Positions 37,255-46,018 are shown, counted from the first letter of the stretch. The stretch is DNA of 64,000 nucleotides from Lysinibacillus boronitolerans JCM 21713 = 10a = NBRC 103108 (GCF_000772935.1 NZ_JPVR01000076.1:171727-235726), one strand, 5' to 3'. A program made the numbers and translations. The notes: a model not told the origin generated them from the letters alone.

Positions 37255-38260
37255 TAAAAATTCCCTCCTTCCTAGGGACAATTTGATCTTTTGCTTGTAA
37301 ATGGCAGGCTACAAAATGGTTGTCCTGTACTTCCACTAAGTCAGGTACAGTACTACGACAAATATCTGTCGCTAAAGGACATCGTGCTGAGAAGTGACAG
37401 CCACTATGTGGCATTGTTAAATCTGGTGGACTACCAGGAATAGCCGGCAGCCTTTGTTGCTCTTGTGTCCCCATTGTAATTTGAGACTCTAATAATCCCC
37501 ACGTATAGGGATGTAAAGGTTTTTCATAGAGCTGCCTTGTTGTAGTAGACTCTACTGTACGACCTGCATACATAACATTTACTTTGTCACATAGCTCCCA
37601 AACCACACCTAAATCGTGCGTAATCATAATGATGGCTGTATCATGTTCTTGTTGTAATTTTTTCATTAAATCAAGAATTTGAGCTTGTACAGTTACATCC
37701 AGTGCAGTTGTTGGCTCATCGGCAATGAGTAGTTTCGGGTTACAAGCAAGGGCAATAGCAATCATGACACGTTGGCGCATTCCTCCTGAAAATTCGTGAG
37801 GATACATTTTTAATCGTTTCTCTGGCTCAGGAATCCCAACCATTTTTAACATATCGACGGCTTTGATAGCTGCATCTTTCTTCGATATTGTTTCATGTGC
37901 TTGAATGACTTCAATAATTTGATTGCCCACTGTTAATACTGGATTCAAACTTGTAATAGGATCTTGGAAAATCATTGAAATGTCATTGCCTCGGACATTG
38001 CGCATTTCCTTTTCAGAAATTTCTATTAAATCGCGGCCATTAAATAGAATTTTCCCATTCGTTATTTTTCCTGGCGGAGATGGAATTAAACGCATGAGAG
38101 CAGTTGCTGTGACACTTTTTCCTGATCCTGACTCTCCCACAATACCTAGTGTTTCCTTCTTATTTAATTGTAAATTTACTCCATTAACAGCTTTCATTGT
38201 AGAGCCGCCACTTTTAAATTCTACTGTTAAGTTTTCTACATCTAGTAAACGTTCAGTCAT
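37238..38260 (-). CDS. Peptide-type ABC transporter ATPase (DppD/OppD-like)
   Basis: A 340-residue ATPase with Walker A GESGSGKS, signature FSGGMRQR, Walker [13 protein letters not shown] and the C-terminal [14 protein letters not shown] extension. Two starts compete: ATG 38278, which overlaps the permease stop by one base, and ATG 38260, with GGGGGTGG a few bases upstream; I prefer the second. It forms the ATPase pair with the downstream gene. Confidence 0.9.
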   Translation of the reverse strand: MTERLLDVENLTVEFKSGGSTMKAVNGVNLQLNKKETLGIVGESGSGKSVTATALMRLIPSPPGKITNGKILFNGRDLIEISEKEMRNVRGNDISMIFQDPITSLNPVLTVGNQIIEVIQAHETISKKDAAIKAVDMLKMVGIPEPEKRLKMYPHEFSGGMRQRVMIAIALACNPKLLIADEPTTALDVTVQAQILDLMKKLQQEHDTAIIMITHDLGVVWELCDKVNVMYAGRTVESTTTRQLYEKPLHPYTWGLLESQITMGTQEQQRLPAIPGSPPDLTMPHSGCHFSARCPLATDICRSTVPDLVEVQDNHFVACHLQAKDQIVPRKEGIFNATVQ

Positions 38261-38277
38261 GACTCCACCCCCTTCCA

Positions 38278-39144
38278 TTAAACTTTCATTTTCGGATCTA
38301 ATGCATCGCGCAACCCATCCCCTAATAGGTTAATTCCAAGAACTGTTAATAAAATACAAATGCCTGAAAATGTCGCCATTTGGGGATTTAATACTAAAAA
38401 GTCTTTACCATCTTTTAAAATACTGCCCCATGAAGCTGTCGGTGGTTGAACGCCTAATCCTAAAAAGCTAAGGGCAGCTTCTGAAATAATAGCGCCAGCT
38501 GTACTCATCGTTCCATAGACAATTAAAGGAGCTAAACAGTTTGGTAATATATGACTAAAAATAATTCTCGTATGTGTAGCACCTAAGGAATGTGTTACTT
38601 CAACGAATTCTTCCTCTTTTACACTTAAAACCTGTCCTCGAACAAGTCGTGCGAAACCTGGAATATTAGCAATACCAATCGCAACAATAACGTTGACAAG
38701 TCCTTGCCCTAATACCGTCATCAATGTAATAGCCAGTAAAATAAACGGGAATGCGAAAAGACCATCCATTGTGCGCATGATAATCGAATCAATGCGTCCA
38801 CCAAAATACCCTGCCACTAAGCCTAACAGTGTGCCAAACACAGCACCAAATAGCACTGCCGCAATCCCAACAATCATCGATATTCGTGTACCGTAAACTA
38901 AGCGACTAAACAGATCACGACCATAGTTATCTGTTCCTAATAAATGTCCTTCTGTATTCATCGGTAAAAATGATTTACCGACAATCATTTCATTCGGTGG
39001 ATGGGTAGCAATCAATGGGGCAAAAATAGCAACAATACCCATTAAAGTGACAATGATTAACCCGATTGTCGCTAATTTATTTTTTAGCAACTTGCGCAAT
39101 AACGTATTTCTTTTTTTCGTTTCTTGGACGATTGCTTGAGTCAT
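38278..39144 (-). CDS. Dpp/Opp-type ABC transporter permease (DppC-like)
   Basis: A 288-residue permease with the [14 protein letters not shown] motif after the first membrane segment and the coupling loop [19 protein letters not shown]. It is three bases from the DppB-like gene, and the ATPases follow, giving the usual order B, C, D, F. The protein acts in the cytoplasmic membrane. Confidence 0.92.
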   Translation of the reverse strand: MTQAIVQETKKRNTLLRKLLKNKLATIGLIIVTLMGIVAIFAPLIATHPPNEMIVGKSFLPMNTEGHLLGTDNYGRDLFSRLVYGTRISMIVGIAAVLFGAVFGTLLGLVAGYFGGRIDSIIMRTMDGLFAFPFILLAITLMTVLGQGLVNVIVAIGIANIPGFARLVRGQVLSVKEEEFVEVTHSLGATHTRIIFSHILPNCLAPLIVYGTMSTAGAIISEAALSFLGLGVQPPTASWGSILKDGKDFLVLNPQMATFSGICILLTVLGINLLGDGLRDALDPKMKV

Positions 39145-39146
39145 TG

Positions 39147-40109
39147 TTATTTTTTCCCCCCATCCGATTCTAAATTGACCTTAGGATTGACCACTTTATA
39201 AAGTACATCGACTACTAAGTTAACAAGCACAAAGATAAACGCAATGAAAATAACAGTACCTTGTACGACTACAAAGTCACGTTTATCAATGGCATCTACA
39301 ATTAATCGACCCATACCGGGCCAACTAAAAATCGTTTCTGTTAATACCGCTCCGCCCAGTAAATTAGAAATCTGCATTCCTAACACGGTTAAAATCGGTG
39401 TTAGCGCATTCTTAAATGCATGTTTACCAATTACTAAATATTCTTTAATACCTTTAGAACGAGCTGTTTTAATATAATCTTGCGAAATAACCTCTAACAT
39501 ACTTGAACGGGTAATCCGTGCAAATGTCGCCATTGGAATCGTTGCTAAAGCAAATGCTGGCAATATTAAATGCTTCAAATAGGTCCATAGGCCATCGCTG
39601 ATATTCCCCATCCCAGTTGCTGGGAACCAACCAAGGTTAACACTAAAGAATAAAACAAGCATGATGCCCAACCAGAAAATTGGCATGGATACACCAACTA
39701 ATGACACAAGCATTACAACATAATCAATGATGGTATTTTGCTTTCTCGCTGCAAATATTCCTGCTGGGATGCCAATCACGACTGCTATTAACAGCGCTGC
39801 CAATGCCAATATCACTGTATTAGGGAACCTTTCGAGAATAAGTCCGATGACAGACTCACTATAAGAATAGGAATATCCTAAATTTAACTGTGCTAGATCT
39901 CCTACATATGAAATAAATTGCGAAGGCATGGATTTATTTAATCCTAGCTCTTCTCTTAAATTCTCTACATCTTCTACACTCGCTTGTGGTCCAAGCATGA
40001 CTGAAGCCGGGTCACCGGGAATCATTCGCGTAATAATAAAGACGATAATCCCTACTACTAGCAGTGTGGGGATGAGGTTAACTAACCTTTTTAAAATAAA
40101 TGAGCCCAT
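39147..40109 (-). CDS. Dpp/Opp-type ABC transporter permease (DppB-like)
   Basis: A 320-residue permease starting MGSFILKRLVNLIPT, with IPGDPASVMLG, six membrane spans and the TETIFSWPGMGRLIVDAI segment. It is the first gene of the minus-strand importer operon. AAGGAGG precedes the ATG, and a 24-bp operator-like repeat lies just upstream at 40137-40160. Confidence 0.92.
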   Translation of the reverse strand: MGSFILKRLVNLIPTLLVVGIIVFIITRMIPGDPASVMLGPQASVEDVENLREELGLNKSMPSQFISYVGDLAQLNLGYSYSYSESVIGLILERFPNTVILALAALLIAVVIGIPAGIFAARKQNTIIDYVVMLVSLVGVSMPIFWLGIMLVLFFSVNLGWFPATGMGNISDGLWTYLKHLILPAFALATIPMATFARITRSSMLEVISQDYIKTARSKGIKEYLVIGKHAFKNALTPILTVLGMQISNLLGGAVLTETIFSWPGMGRLIVDAIDKRDFVVVQGTVIFIAFIFVLVNLVVDVLYKVVNPKVNLESDGGKK

Positions 40110-40136
40110 CTTAGCAAGACCTCCTTTTCATTATTA

Positions 40137-40160
40137 GAATCAGTGGTTCATATTGTGAAT
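40137..40160. promoter_or_regulatory. Operator-like repeat, copy 1 (putative IclR site)
   Basis: This 24-mer contains GGTTCATATTGTGAA, an interrupted palindrome TTCA-TATTG-TGAA. It agrees in 21 of 24 positions with the copy at 40281-40304. It begins at the predicted transcript start of the importer operon and ends 27 bases before its ATG. Confidence 0.6.
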
Positions 40161-40166
40161 AACCAC

Positions 40167-40196
40167 ATAGTACACCACTTAATAATTGTTTGTAAA
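40167..40196 (-). promoter_or_regulatory. Promoter of the cluster-two importer operon
   Basis: On the minus strand TTTACA (40191-40196) and TACTAT (40167-40172) are 18 bases apart. The expected start near 40160 lies on the operator-like repeat, so a bound repressor would block initiation. Confidence 0.55.
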
Positions 40197-40280
40197 TATA
40201 TTTTTTTCTGAATCTTTGTAATTTTATATTTACTTTCTATTTACAAGTGTGCTAATTTTAATCTCGAACCTACCATTTTT

Positions 40281-40304
40281 GAATCAACGGTTCATATTGT
40301 GAAA
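40281..40304. promoter_or_regulatory. Operator-like repeat, copy 2 (putative IclR site)
   Basis: This is the second copy of the 24-mer, in direct orientation 144 bases from the first, 24 bases before the ATG of the divergent binding-protein gene. TACCAT at 40271-40276 just before it could be a -10, but its -35 is weak. Confidence 0.6.
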
Positions 40305-40328
40305 CAAAAACTAAGGAGGCTAGTGCAT

Positions 40329-41930
40329 ATGAAGAAATTAAACGTAAGAAAGTCTTTACTACTACTCTTTTTAACTTTACTAATTGGTGTTTTAGCTGCT
40401 TGTGGTGGAAACAATGAGAAAAGTACTTCAACGGATGAAAAAGAGGGAGAAGCTACTTCTGGAGGCACATTAAATATTGGTCTGTCAGCCAATGCAAAAA
40501 CGTTTGATCCGATCAAATATACAGGGGTTTATGAATCACAGGTAATGCGTCAAATGGGTGATACGTTAGTTGTTTATAACAAAGATCTATCTGATATCAT
40601 CCCTTCATTAGCGACTGAATGGAATGTATCAGAGGATATGTTAGTGTACACATTCAAATTACGCGAAGGTGTTAAATTCCAAAAGGGTCAGTATCAGGAT
40701 GGCCGTGAAATGACAGCTGAAGATGTGAAATACTCTTTAGAACGCTCTGCTAAAGAATCTGCTATGAATCGTTTAAGTGGTGTGACAGAAGTGAAAGTGT
40801 TATCGGATTATGAAGTAGAGATTCACTTAGCTACACCGAATGCTGCCCTACTTGCTATGCTAACGGATGCAGGGAATATTATTATTCCAAAAGAAGAAGT
40901 TGAAGGATGGGGCGATAATTTTTCTGAACACTTTGTTGGTACAGGTCCATTCCAACTAACAGAATGGAAAAAAGACCAAGAGGTAAAATTAGTTCGTCAC
41001 GATAATTACTGGGGCGATAAGCCAAATGTCGAAAACTTAACAATGAAGTTTATCTCCGATCAAAATATGATGACAAACGCATTACGTTCTGGTGATATTG
41101 ATATTGCAATGGACGTTAAAGGTCAAAACCGAGAAATCATCAACCAAGATAGTAACCTTGAGCTTTTAACAAATCCAGGTCTATCGATTGTTTATCTTGA
41201 TCTTAATAACAAAGTAGGTCCAACTGCTGACAAACGCGTTCGTGAAGCGATTTATATGGCAACAAATGTAGAGGAAATTATTTCCGGCGTTAACCAATGG
41301 GGTGGCGGCGATGTTTCTTATTTACCATTACCACCTGGTTCATGGGGATATGATCAATCGTTAGTTGATATGGTACCAAAATATAATCCAGAAGAAGCAA
41401 AAAAATTACTAGCAGAGGCTGGTTACGCTGATGGCTTCAAGACAGAGATTTTCGTATCAGAAGCACGTGTTCCTTACGCAACGATTTTCCAAAGTCAGTT
41501 AAAGAAAAACTTAAATATTGATGTGGAAATAAAAGTGCTTGAATGGGGTACTTACAGTGATACTGTGGCAAAGGGGAATGCCCCAATGAATATTGGTGGC
41601 TGGACTTGGTACCCAGATCCTTACTTCTTCCTTTATCAATTATTCCACACAAATCAAATTGGTGCGTTAGGAAATGGTAAAGGCTACAGCAATCCAGAAG
41701 TGGATAAATTATTAGAACGCGCCGTATCAGAAACAGTGGTGCAAGAAGAACGTGCAAAATTATACCAAGAAGCATTAAAGCTGATTTTAGCAGATGTTCC
41801 ACGTATTGAATTAGAGGCAACACAAACGGTTGCAGGTGTAAACAAAAAAGTACAGGGCTTTGAGGTTTCTGCTGATAACTCCGTCCAAATTGTACATCCA
41901 AACGGCACAAACGTATCCATTACTAAATAA
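40329..41930 (+). CDS. Peptide-type ABC transporter binding lipoprotein
   Basis: A 533-residue SBP_bac_5 lipoprotein; the signal peptide ends in the lipobox LAAC with Cys25. The DGREMTAEDVKYSLERS motif is the family signature. AGGAGG at 40314-40319 lies nine bases before the ATG; an earlier in-frame GTG at 40299 lies inside the operator repeat and is rejected. It feeds the divergently encoded importer. Paralogous to, but clearly different from, the protein at 4235-5794. Ligand unknown. Confidence 0.92.
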   Translation: MKKLNVRKSLLLLFLTLLIGVLAACGGNNEKSTSTDEKEGEATSGGTLNIGLSANAKTFDPIKYTGVYESQVMRQMGDTLVVYNKDLSDIIPSLATEWNVSEDMLVYTFKLREGVKFQKGQYQDGREMTAEDVKYSLERSAKESAMNRLSGVTEVKVLSDYEVEIHLATPNAALLAMLTDAGNIIIPKEEVEGWGDNFSEHFVGTGPFQLTEWKKDQEVKLVRHDNYWGDKPNVENLTMKFISDQNMMTNALRSGDIDIAMDVKGQNREIINQDSNLELLTNPGLSIVYLDLNNKVGPTADKRVREAIYMATNVEEIISGVNQWGGGDVSYLPLPPGSWGYDQSLVDMVPKYNPEEAKKLLAEAGYADGFKTEIFVSEARVPYATIFQSQLKKNLNIDVEIKVLEWGTYSDTVAKGNAPMNIGGWTWYPDPYFFLYQLFHTNQIGALGNGKGYSNPEVDKLLERAVSETVVQEERAKLYQEALKLILADVPRIELEATQTVAGVNKKVQGFEVSADNSVQIVHPNGTNVSITK

Positions 41931-41993
41931 TTAAACTGGAAAAGTGGAGATTCTAGTCTCCGCTTTTCTCTTCATAAGGAGAGATTTGATCCG

Positions 41994-43064
41994 ATGACTC
42001 GCTATATAAATGGACTTGTTTTTAATTCTGAGACTCGTAGCTTTAATAAGCAATCTTTTCAAGTGCAAGGGCAATACTTTGAACCCGCTACTAATACACC
42101 CGAAACAGAGTTAGATTTAGATGGCTACTATATTACACCAGGTTTTATCGATAGCTGTTCACAAATCGGTCTAGCTGAAATAGGAATTCGTTGGGAAGGT
42201 GATGATAGCTATGAACTTGACTCACATTTGCAATATTCTGTAGTTGATGGCATTTACCCATTTGATACTGCTTTTCAAAAGGCTGTTTCTCATGGGGTGA
42301 CAGCATCTCATATTGTTCCATCTCCTAAGAGCCTGATTGGTGCAAAAACGGCTATTATTCACCATACACATACAACGGTTGATGAAATGGTTATTTCAAA
42401 AGATGTGGCATATTCCTTCTCTATTGGACATCAGGCAAAAAGTACATTTTTCGCTGAAAAGAAAAAACCACTCACGCGTATGGGCATCGCCAAAATTTTA
42501 AGAGAAACATTACAACAAATTCAGCAACAAGAGCCGTCCATTACGAAAATCGTTATTCGAGCGCACAAAGCCGTTGATCTTGAATTCATTAGCCGCCTTC
42601 AAGAAGAATTTGGCTCAACTTTTGATTTTCATATTATCCATGGCACTGAAGTTACATTCCTTCATGAAACATCCTTTAATACGGTTATAGCTGGTCCTAC
42701 ATTTCGATATATTGAGCACAATGAGATGATGGCACTATCACCAAAACTGTATCATCAACTGTTTAAGCACAATATTCCCTTCGTTTTTTGTACGGATCAT
42801 CCTGTTAGTAGCACCTCTCATCTAACATTAGAAGGTTGCTTAGCTGTAAGAGAAGGTATGGCACGCCAGGACGTGCTATATGCTCTCACAACAGGGGCTG
42901 CAAATTTTCTAGGGATCGCCCATAAAACAGGCGCGATTCGTGATGGTCTTCTTGCTGATTTTGTTATTTGGGATAAGCATCCATTAAATCTAGATGCACA
43001 GGTTGTCGCAACCTATATTAAAGGAACAAAAGTTTATGCACGGGAAGAAGGGTTGACACAATGA
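41994..43064 (+). CDS. Amidohydrolase-like protein lacking the HxH motif
   Basis: A 356-residue protein with the amidohydrolase composite domain. At the place of the metal-binding HxH (PGLIDIHAH in the next gene) it reads PGFIDSCSQ (residues 49-57), so two metal ligands are missing. Later candidates remain: a histidine in RAHKAVD, one in HIIHGTE and the aspartate in FCTDHPV. It is a paralogue of the next gene and overlaps it by four bases (ATGA). It may be a non-catalytic partner of that enzyme, or have changed metal use. AAGGAG precedes the ATG. Confidence 0.78.
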   Translation: MTRYINGLVFNSETRSFNKQSFQVQGQYFEPATNTPETELDLDGYYITPGFIDSCSQIGLAEIGIRWEGDDSYELDSHLQYSVVDGIYPFDTAFQKAVSHGVTASHIVPSPKSLIGAKTAIIHHTHTTVDEMVISKDVAYSFSIGHQAKSTFFAEKKKPLTRMGIAKILRETLQQIQQQEPSITKIVIRAHKAVDLEFISRLQEEFGSTFDFHIIHGTEVTFLHETSFNTVIAGPTFRYIEHNEMMALSPKLYHQLFKHNIPFVFCTDHPVSSTSHLTLEGCLAVREGMARQDVLYALTTGAANFLGIAHKTGAIRDGLLADFVIWDKHPLNLDAQVVATYIKGTKVYAREEGLTQ

Positions 43065-44203
43065 TTATTTATCATCATGCAAAGTTTCTTACAGTCAATG
43101 AGCAAAACGATACTTGTGAACAGTTATGGATCGAAGATGGACGAATTGTCTATATTGGACCAGCCAAAGAATTTCCCCCACAAGCAGAGCTAGTTGATCT
43201 ACAGGGAGCTTATGTTACACCGGGGTTAATTGATATTCATGCTCATGTTGGAACATGGGCTGAAGTCACCGAAGACATTAATGATGCCAATGAATATAGC
43301 GAACCCTTTACACCTCTTATGCACGCTTTAGACAGTGTAGATATCCGACATTTTTCCTTTCAACATGCATTAGAAGGTGGCGTAACCACTGTGCAAACTG
43401 GTCCAGGTAGTGCCAATGTTATTGGTGGCATTTGGAGCATTCTTAAAACAGCAGGACCTACCCTTTCCTCTCGTGTTTTAGTAGAGCGGAGCGGTTTAAA
43501 GGGGGCCCTAGGGGAAAATCCGAAAAACGTCTTTGGCAATCAGTATAAACGCAAGCCGATGACTCGCATGGCCATTGCACAGCTTTTACGGGATGGTTTC
43601 CAACGTGCAAGTCAACTCAATGAACAACAACAAACTGAGCAGATTAAACAAAATGCTGAGTTACGCCCGTTTATTGAGGTACTTCGAGGCGACATGCCCC
43701 TTCGCCTTCACTGCCATAGAGCAGATGACATTATGACAGCTATTAGAATTGCCAAAGAATTTAATGTGAAGCTTCATTTAGAGCACTGCACAGAAGGTTA
43801 TCTCATTGTGGATGCCGTTAAAGATAGTGGATTCCATGCGACGCTTGGCCCTTATATGTTAACGCCGTCTAAATATGAAACACGTCATTCTACACCAGCG
43901 ATAGCTGCCATTTTTAAAGAACATAATATTCCGTTTGCTATCATGACAGATCATCCATTTGTACCAATTCAATACTTAAAGTATTGTGCGACAGAGGCGA
44001 TTCGTTATGGTTTAGATGAAAACACAGCCCTCAAAAGTATTACGATCAATGCAGCTAAGCTCGTACAGCTAGATCACCGCATTGGTAGCCTTGAGGAAGG
44101 CAAAGATGCTGATTTTGTTGTTTGGTCGCACCCTATTTTTGAAACAGAAGCAAAGGTTTTACAAACTTATGTAAATGGACAAAAATATTACGAAGCGGAG
44201 TGA
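43061..44203 (+). CDS. Amidohydrolase (imidazolonepropionase-related)
   Basis: A 380-residue amidohydrolase of the COG1228 type. The metal site looks complete: H60 and H62 (PGLIDIHAHVG), histidines in RLHCHRADD and HLEHCTEG, and the aspartate in IMTDHPFV. It probably hydrolyses a cyclic amide or peptide-like bond of the imported compound. It is coupled to the degenerate paralogue upstream and is followed at once by the aroM-like gene. Specific substrate is unknown. Confidence 0.85.
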   Translation: MIIYHHAKFLTVNEQNDTCEQLWIEDGRIVYIGPAKEFPPQAELVDLQGAYVTPGLIDIHAHVGTWAEVTEDINDANEYSEPFTPLMHALDSVDIRHFSFQHALEGGVTTVQTGPGSANVIGGIWSILKTAGPTLSSRVLVERSGLKGALGENPKNVFGNQYKRKPMTRMAIAQLLRDGFQRASQLNEQQQTEQIKQNAELRPFIEVLRGDMPLRLHCHRADDIMTAIRIAKEFNVKLHLEHCTEGYLIVDAVKDSGFHATLGPYMLTPSKYETRHSTPAIAAIFKEHNIPFAIMTDHPFVPIQYLKYCATEAIRYGLDENTALKSITINAAKLVQLDHRIGSLEEGKDADFVVWSHPIFETEAKVLQTYVNGQKYYEAE

Positions 44204-44208
44204 GCGCA

Positions 44209-44880
44209 ATGCAACATTCGAAAATTGCCGTTGTAACAATTGGTCAGGCACCACGTAAAGATATGGCAGAGGATATACAGCAATTAAGAGAAGCAGGTTT
44301 ACACGTTCATGAATTCGGTGTACTGGATTCACTTTCCTCAGAGGAAATTGCCACCCTTTCGCCTTCTCATGAGGACTCAGATGTGTTAGTAACACTACTT
44401 ACTAATGGTCGACAAGTAAAGCTCAGTAAACAAAAACTCATGCCTTATATTCAAAGATGCATTGATGATCTACATGAATTCACTTGGATACTACTTATGT
44501 GTACAGGAGATTTTACGAATAAATTATCCTATAAAAATCTTTTATTACCTGATCGTATGATGACGAATTTAGTGAAGGGGTTACATACAAAATTAGCCAT
44601 TGGTTTAATAGGTCCCGAACCCGAACAACAACGAACGGTTGCAGAGAAATGGCAAAAAGCACAGTTCGATGTAACTTTTTCAGCAAGCTCCCCGTACCAC
44701 TTTGATAACCAACATTTATTGTCAAAAGCACAACAATTAGAAGAGCAAGGAGCCGATTTGCTTATTCTTGATTGCATGGGCTATTCCACAACGATGAAAA
44801 ACATGATTAAAGATCAACTCACTATCCCCATCATTGTCCCTCGAGAAGCAGTTTTTACAATTTTAAAAGCCATTTGTTAA
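44209..44880 (+). CDS. AroM family protein
   Basis: A 223-residue protein with the AroM N-terminal hallmark VVTIGQAPRKDM. Its function is unknown although the E. coli gene lies beside aroL. Two cysteines, C98 (LLMCTGDF) and C189 (LILDCMGYS), stand at positions like the catalytic pair of aspartate/glutamate racemases; this is a suggestion from spacing and context only. I use ATG 44209, eight bases after GGAG, rather than GTG 44200. It ends the plus-strand operon of cluster two. Confidence 0.85.
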   Translation: MQHSKIAVVTIGQAPRKDMAEDIQQLREAGLHVHEFGVLDSLSSEEIATLSPSHEDSDVLVTLLTNGRQVKLSKQKLMPYIQRCIDDLHEFTWILLMCTGDFTNKLSYKNLLLPDRMMTNLVKGLHTKLAIGLIGPEPEQQRTVAEKWQKAQFDVTFSASSPYHFDNQHLLSKAQQLEEQGADLLILDCMGYSTTMKNMIKDQLTIPIIVPREAVFTILKAIC

Positions 44881-44886
44881 TAGACG

Positions 44887-44916
44887 AAAAGGTCACTTCT
44901 AAAGCAGTGACCTTTT
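44887..44916. terminator. Terminator at the right end of cluster two
   Basis: AAAAGGTCACT and AGTGACCTTTT form an 11-bp stem between the aroM-like gene and a convergent small gene; it probably works in both directions. Confidence 0.75.
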
Positions 44917-44926
44917 CCTTCATTCA

Positions 44927-45244
44927 CTAGACACGCTTATTAAAATAAGGAAGCTGCTCAACGAATGCCTTCGTATCATCATCCCCATATTCATGAACAA
45001 GTGCATAGATTTTCATTAATCTTTTATCTATTTCATCATTTTCTCTATCCAAGTGATACTGTATATACGGTAACTGTGCACGCCATGCATTCGAAATTTC
45101 TAACAGTTGCATTTGCTGAAAGATCCTCTCAAATACATCTAATGCTTGTCGATCTACATTCAGTTCGAAATTCCACGGTCCTGCATATGGGTTGGTATAA
45201 TACGTTCTATTAGCAAGTGAAAAATATACGCGCTGACGATCCAT
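44927..45244 (-). CDS. Conserved hypothetical protein
   Basis: A 105-residue soluble protein, rich in aromatic and charged residues and predicted mostly helical. It has no signal peptide, membrane segment or motif that I recognise. GGAGTGAATCG precedes the ATG, and it lies between convergent terminators as a single gene. Coding likelihood is good from ribosome site and composition. Function unknown. Confidence 0.7.
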   Translation of the reverse strand: MDRQRVYFSLANRTYYTNPYAGPWNFELNVDRQALDVFERIFQQMQLLEISNAWRAQLPYIQYHLDRENDEIDKRLMKIYALVHEYGDDDTKAFVEQLPYFNKRV

Positions 45245-45381
45245 CTTTACGATTCACTCCTTTTTCCATAGTATGGAGTGATAGGTGCTGTTTTATTCGC
45301 TTTTATGTCAAACTTCCTTCACAATTAATAGGACCAGATAATTTATAATAGGTATGATGAATAAAGAACGGAGTGGATACT

Positions 45382-45528
45382 ATGAGTTTAACTACGCTCT
45401 TAATAGTCGCAGTTATCATCGTTATCTTTATCACGGTTGCGACGATTATTAGTGTCAACCGTGCCTATGCCTTTAAACATACTGTTGATGAAAAACCGAA
45501 GCAAAGCTATCATCAAGAAGAGAATTAA
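45382..45528 (+). CDS. ytzI: Small membrane protein, YtzI-like
   Basis: A 48-residue protein with an N-terminal membrane segment (about 4-24) followed by a charged tail (HTVDEKPKQSYHQEEN). GGAGTGGATACT lies directly before the ATG. The size, topology and position just before yidD recall YtzI of B. subtilis. Function is unknown. A second, similar small gene follows at 45559. Confidence 0.65.
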   Translation: MSLTTLLIVAVIIVIFITVATIISVNRAYAFKHTVDEKPKQSYHQEEN

Positions 45529-45558
45529 TTATCAATACTTAAATTTGGAGTGAAATAA

Positions 45559-45753
45559 ATGGGCGTACCTTTACCAATTATCATTATGATTGCGATGATG
45601 ATGCTAATGTTTGGTGTTTCTGTCATTATCATTATGAAGAAAAAAATAATATCTTTACACAAACAATTGATCCAAAGCCTGAACAACTTACGTCTCAGCA
45701 AAAGGAAGAGCAGCGATGAAATACCCCTTTATTTGGCTCATCCAATTTTATAG
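45559..45753 (+). CDS. Small membrane protein, YtzI paralogue with probable frameshift
   Basis: Read as it stands this gives 64 residues with one membrane segment (about 5-26) and a tail that runs 38 bases into yidD. With one extra A in the seven-A run at 45640-45646, the tail would read [20 protein letters not shown] and stop at 45719 in an ATGA overlap with yidD. That tail resembles the neighbour's HTVDEKPKQ. I infer a frameshift, a sequencing error, or slippage. GGAGTG precedes the ATG. Confidence 0.55.
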   Translation: MGVPLPIIIMIAMMMLMFGVSVIIIMKKKIISLHKQLIQSLNNLRLSKRKSSDEIPLYLAHPIL

Positions 45754-45949
45754 AAAATTCATTTCACCGATGACGCCACCAACCTGTCGTTTTCATCCTA
45801 CTTGTTCTTCTTACGGGCTCGAAGCTTTTCAAAAGCACGGTGCATTCAAAGGCTTCCTCTTAACCATTACACGTATATCTAAATGCCATCCATTTCATCC
45901 TGGTGGCTTTGATCCTGTGCCTGAAAAATGGCCTTCGAAAAAGAATTAA
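45716..45949 (+). CDS. yidD: Membrane protein insertion efficiency factor YidD
   Basis: A 77-residue YidD protein (B. subtilis YtjA type). The motif [20 protein letters not shown], then [12 protein letters not shown] and [13 protein letters not shown], is diagnostic. It is thought to help YidC insert membrane proteins. It overlaps the upstream small gene; a terminator overlaps its end. Confidence 0.95.
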   Translation: MKYPFIWLIQFYRKFISPMTPPTCRFHPTCSSYGLEAFQKHGAFKGFLLTITRISKCHPFHPGGFDPVPEKWPSKKN

Positions 45950-45969
45950 TTTTCGGAGGGCATTTTTTT
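45926..45969 (+). terminator. Terminator of the ytzI/yidD unit
   Basis: AAATGGCCTTCGAAAA pairs with TTTTCGGAGGGCATTT (two mismatches), followed by TTTT. The left arm is inside the yidD coding end. Confidence 0.8.
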
Positions 45970-45970
45970 C

Positions 45971-45999
45971 TTGTACTTTTTTAAGTTGTGCGTTATCAT
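45971..45999 (+). promoter_or_regulatory. Promoter of the zinc-binding lipoprotein gene
   Basis: TTGTAC (45971-45976) and TATCAT (45994-45999) are 17 bases apart; the Zur box lies just downstream. Confidence 0.5.
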
Positions 46000-46018
46000 A
46001 ATAACTGTTCTAAAAAAT

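Noticed and set aside
40299..40328. Upstream GTG start of the cluster-two binding protein
   Set aside because: It lies inside the operator-like repeat, has no ribosome site and would put charged residues before the signal peptide; AGGAGG fits the ATG at 40329.
32100..44920. Attachment-site repeats flanking cluster two
   Set aside because: The boundaries carry ordinary terminators with different sequences; I see no direct repeat, so an integrative element is not supported.
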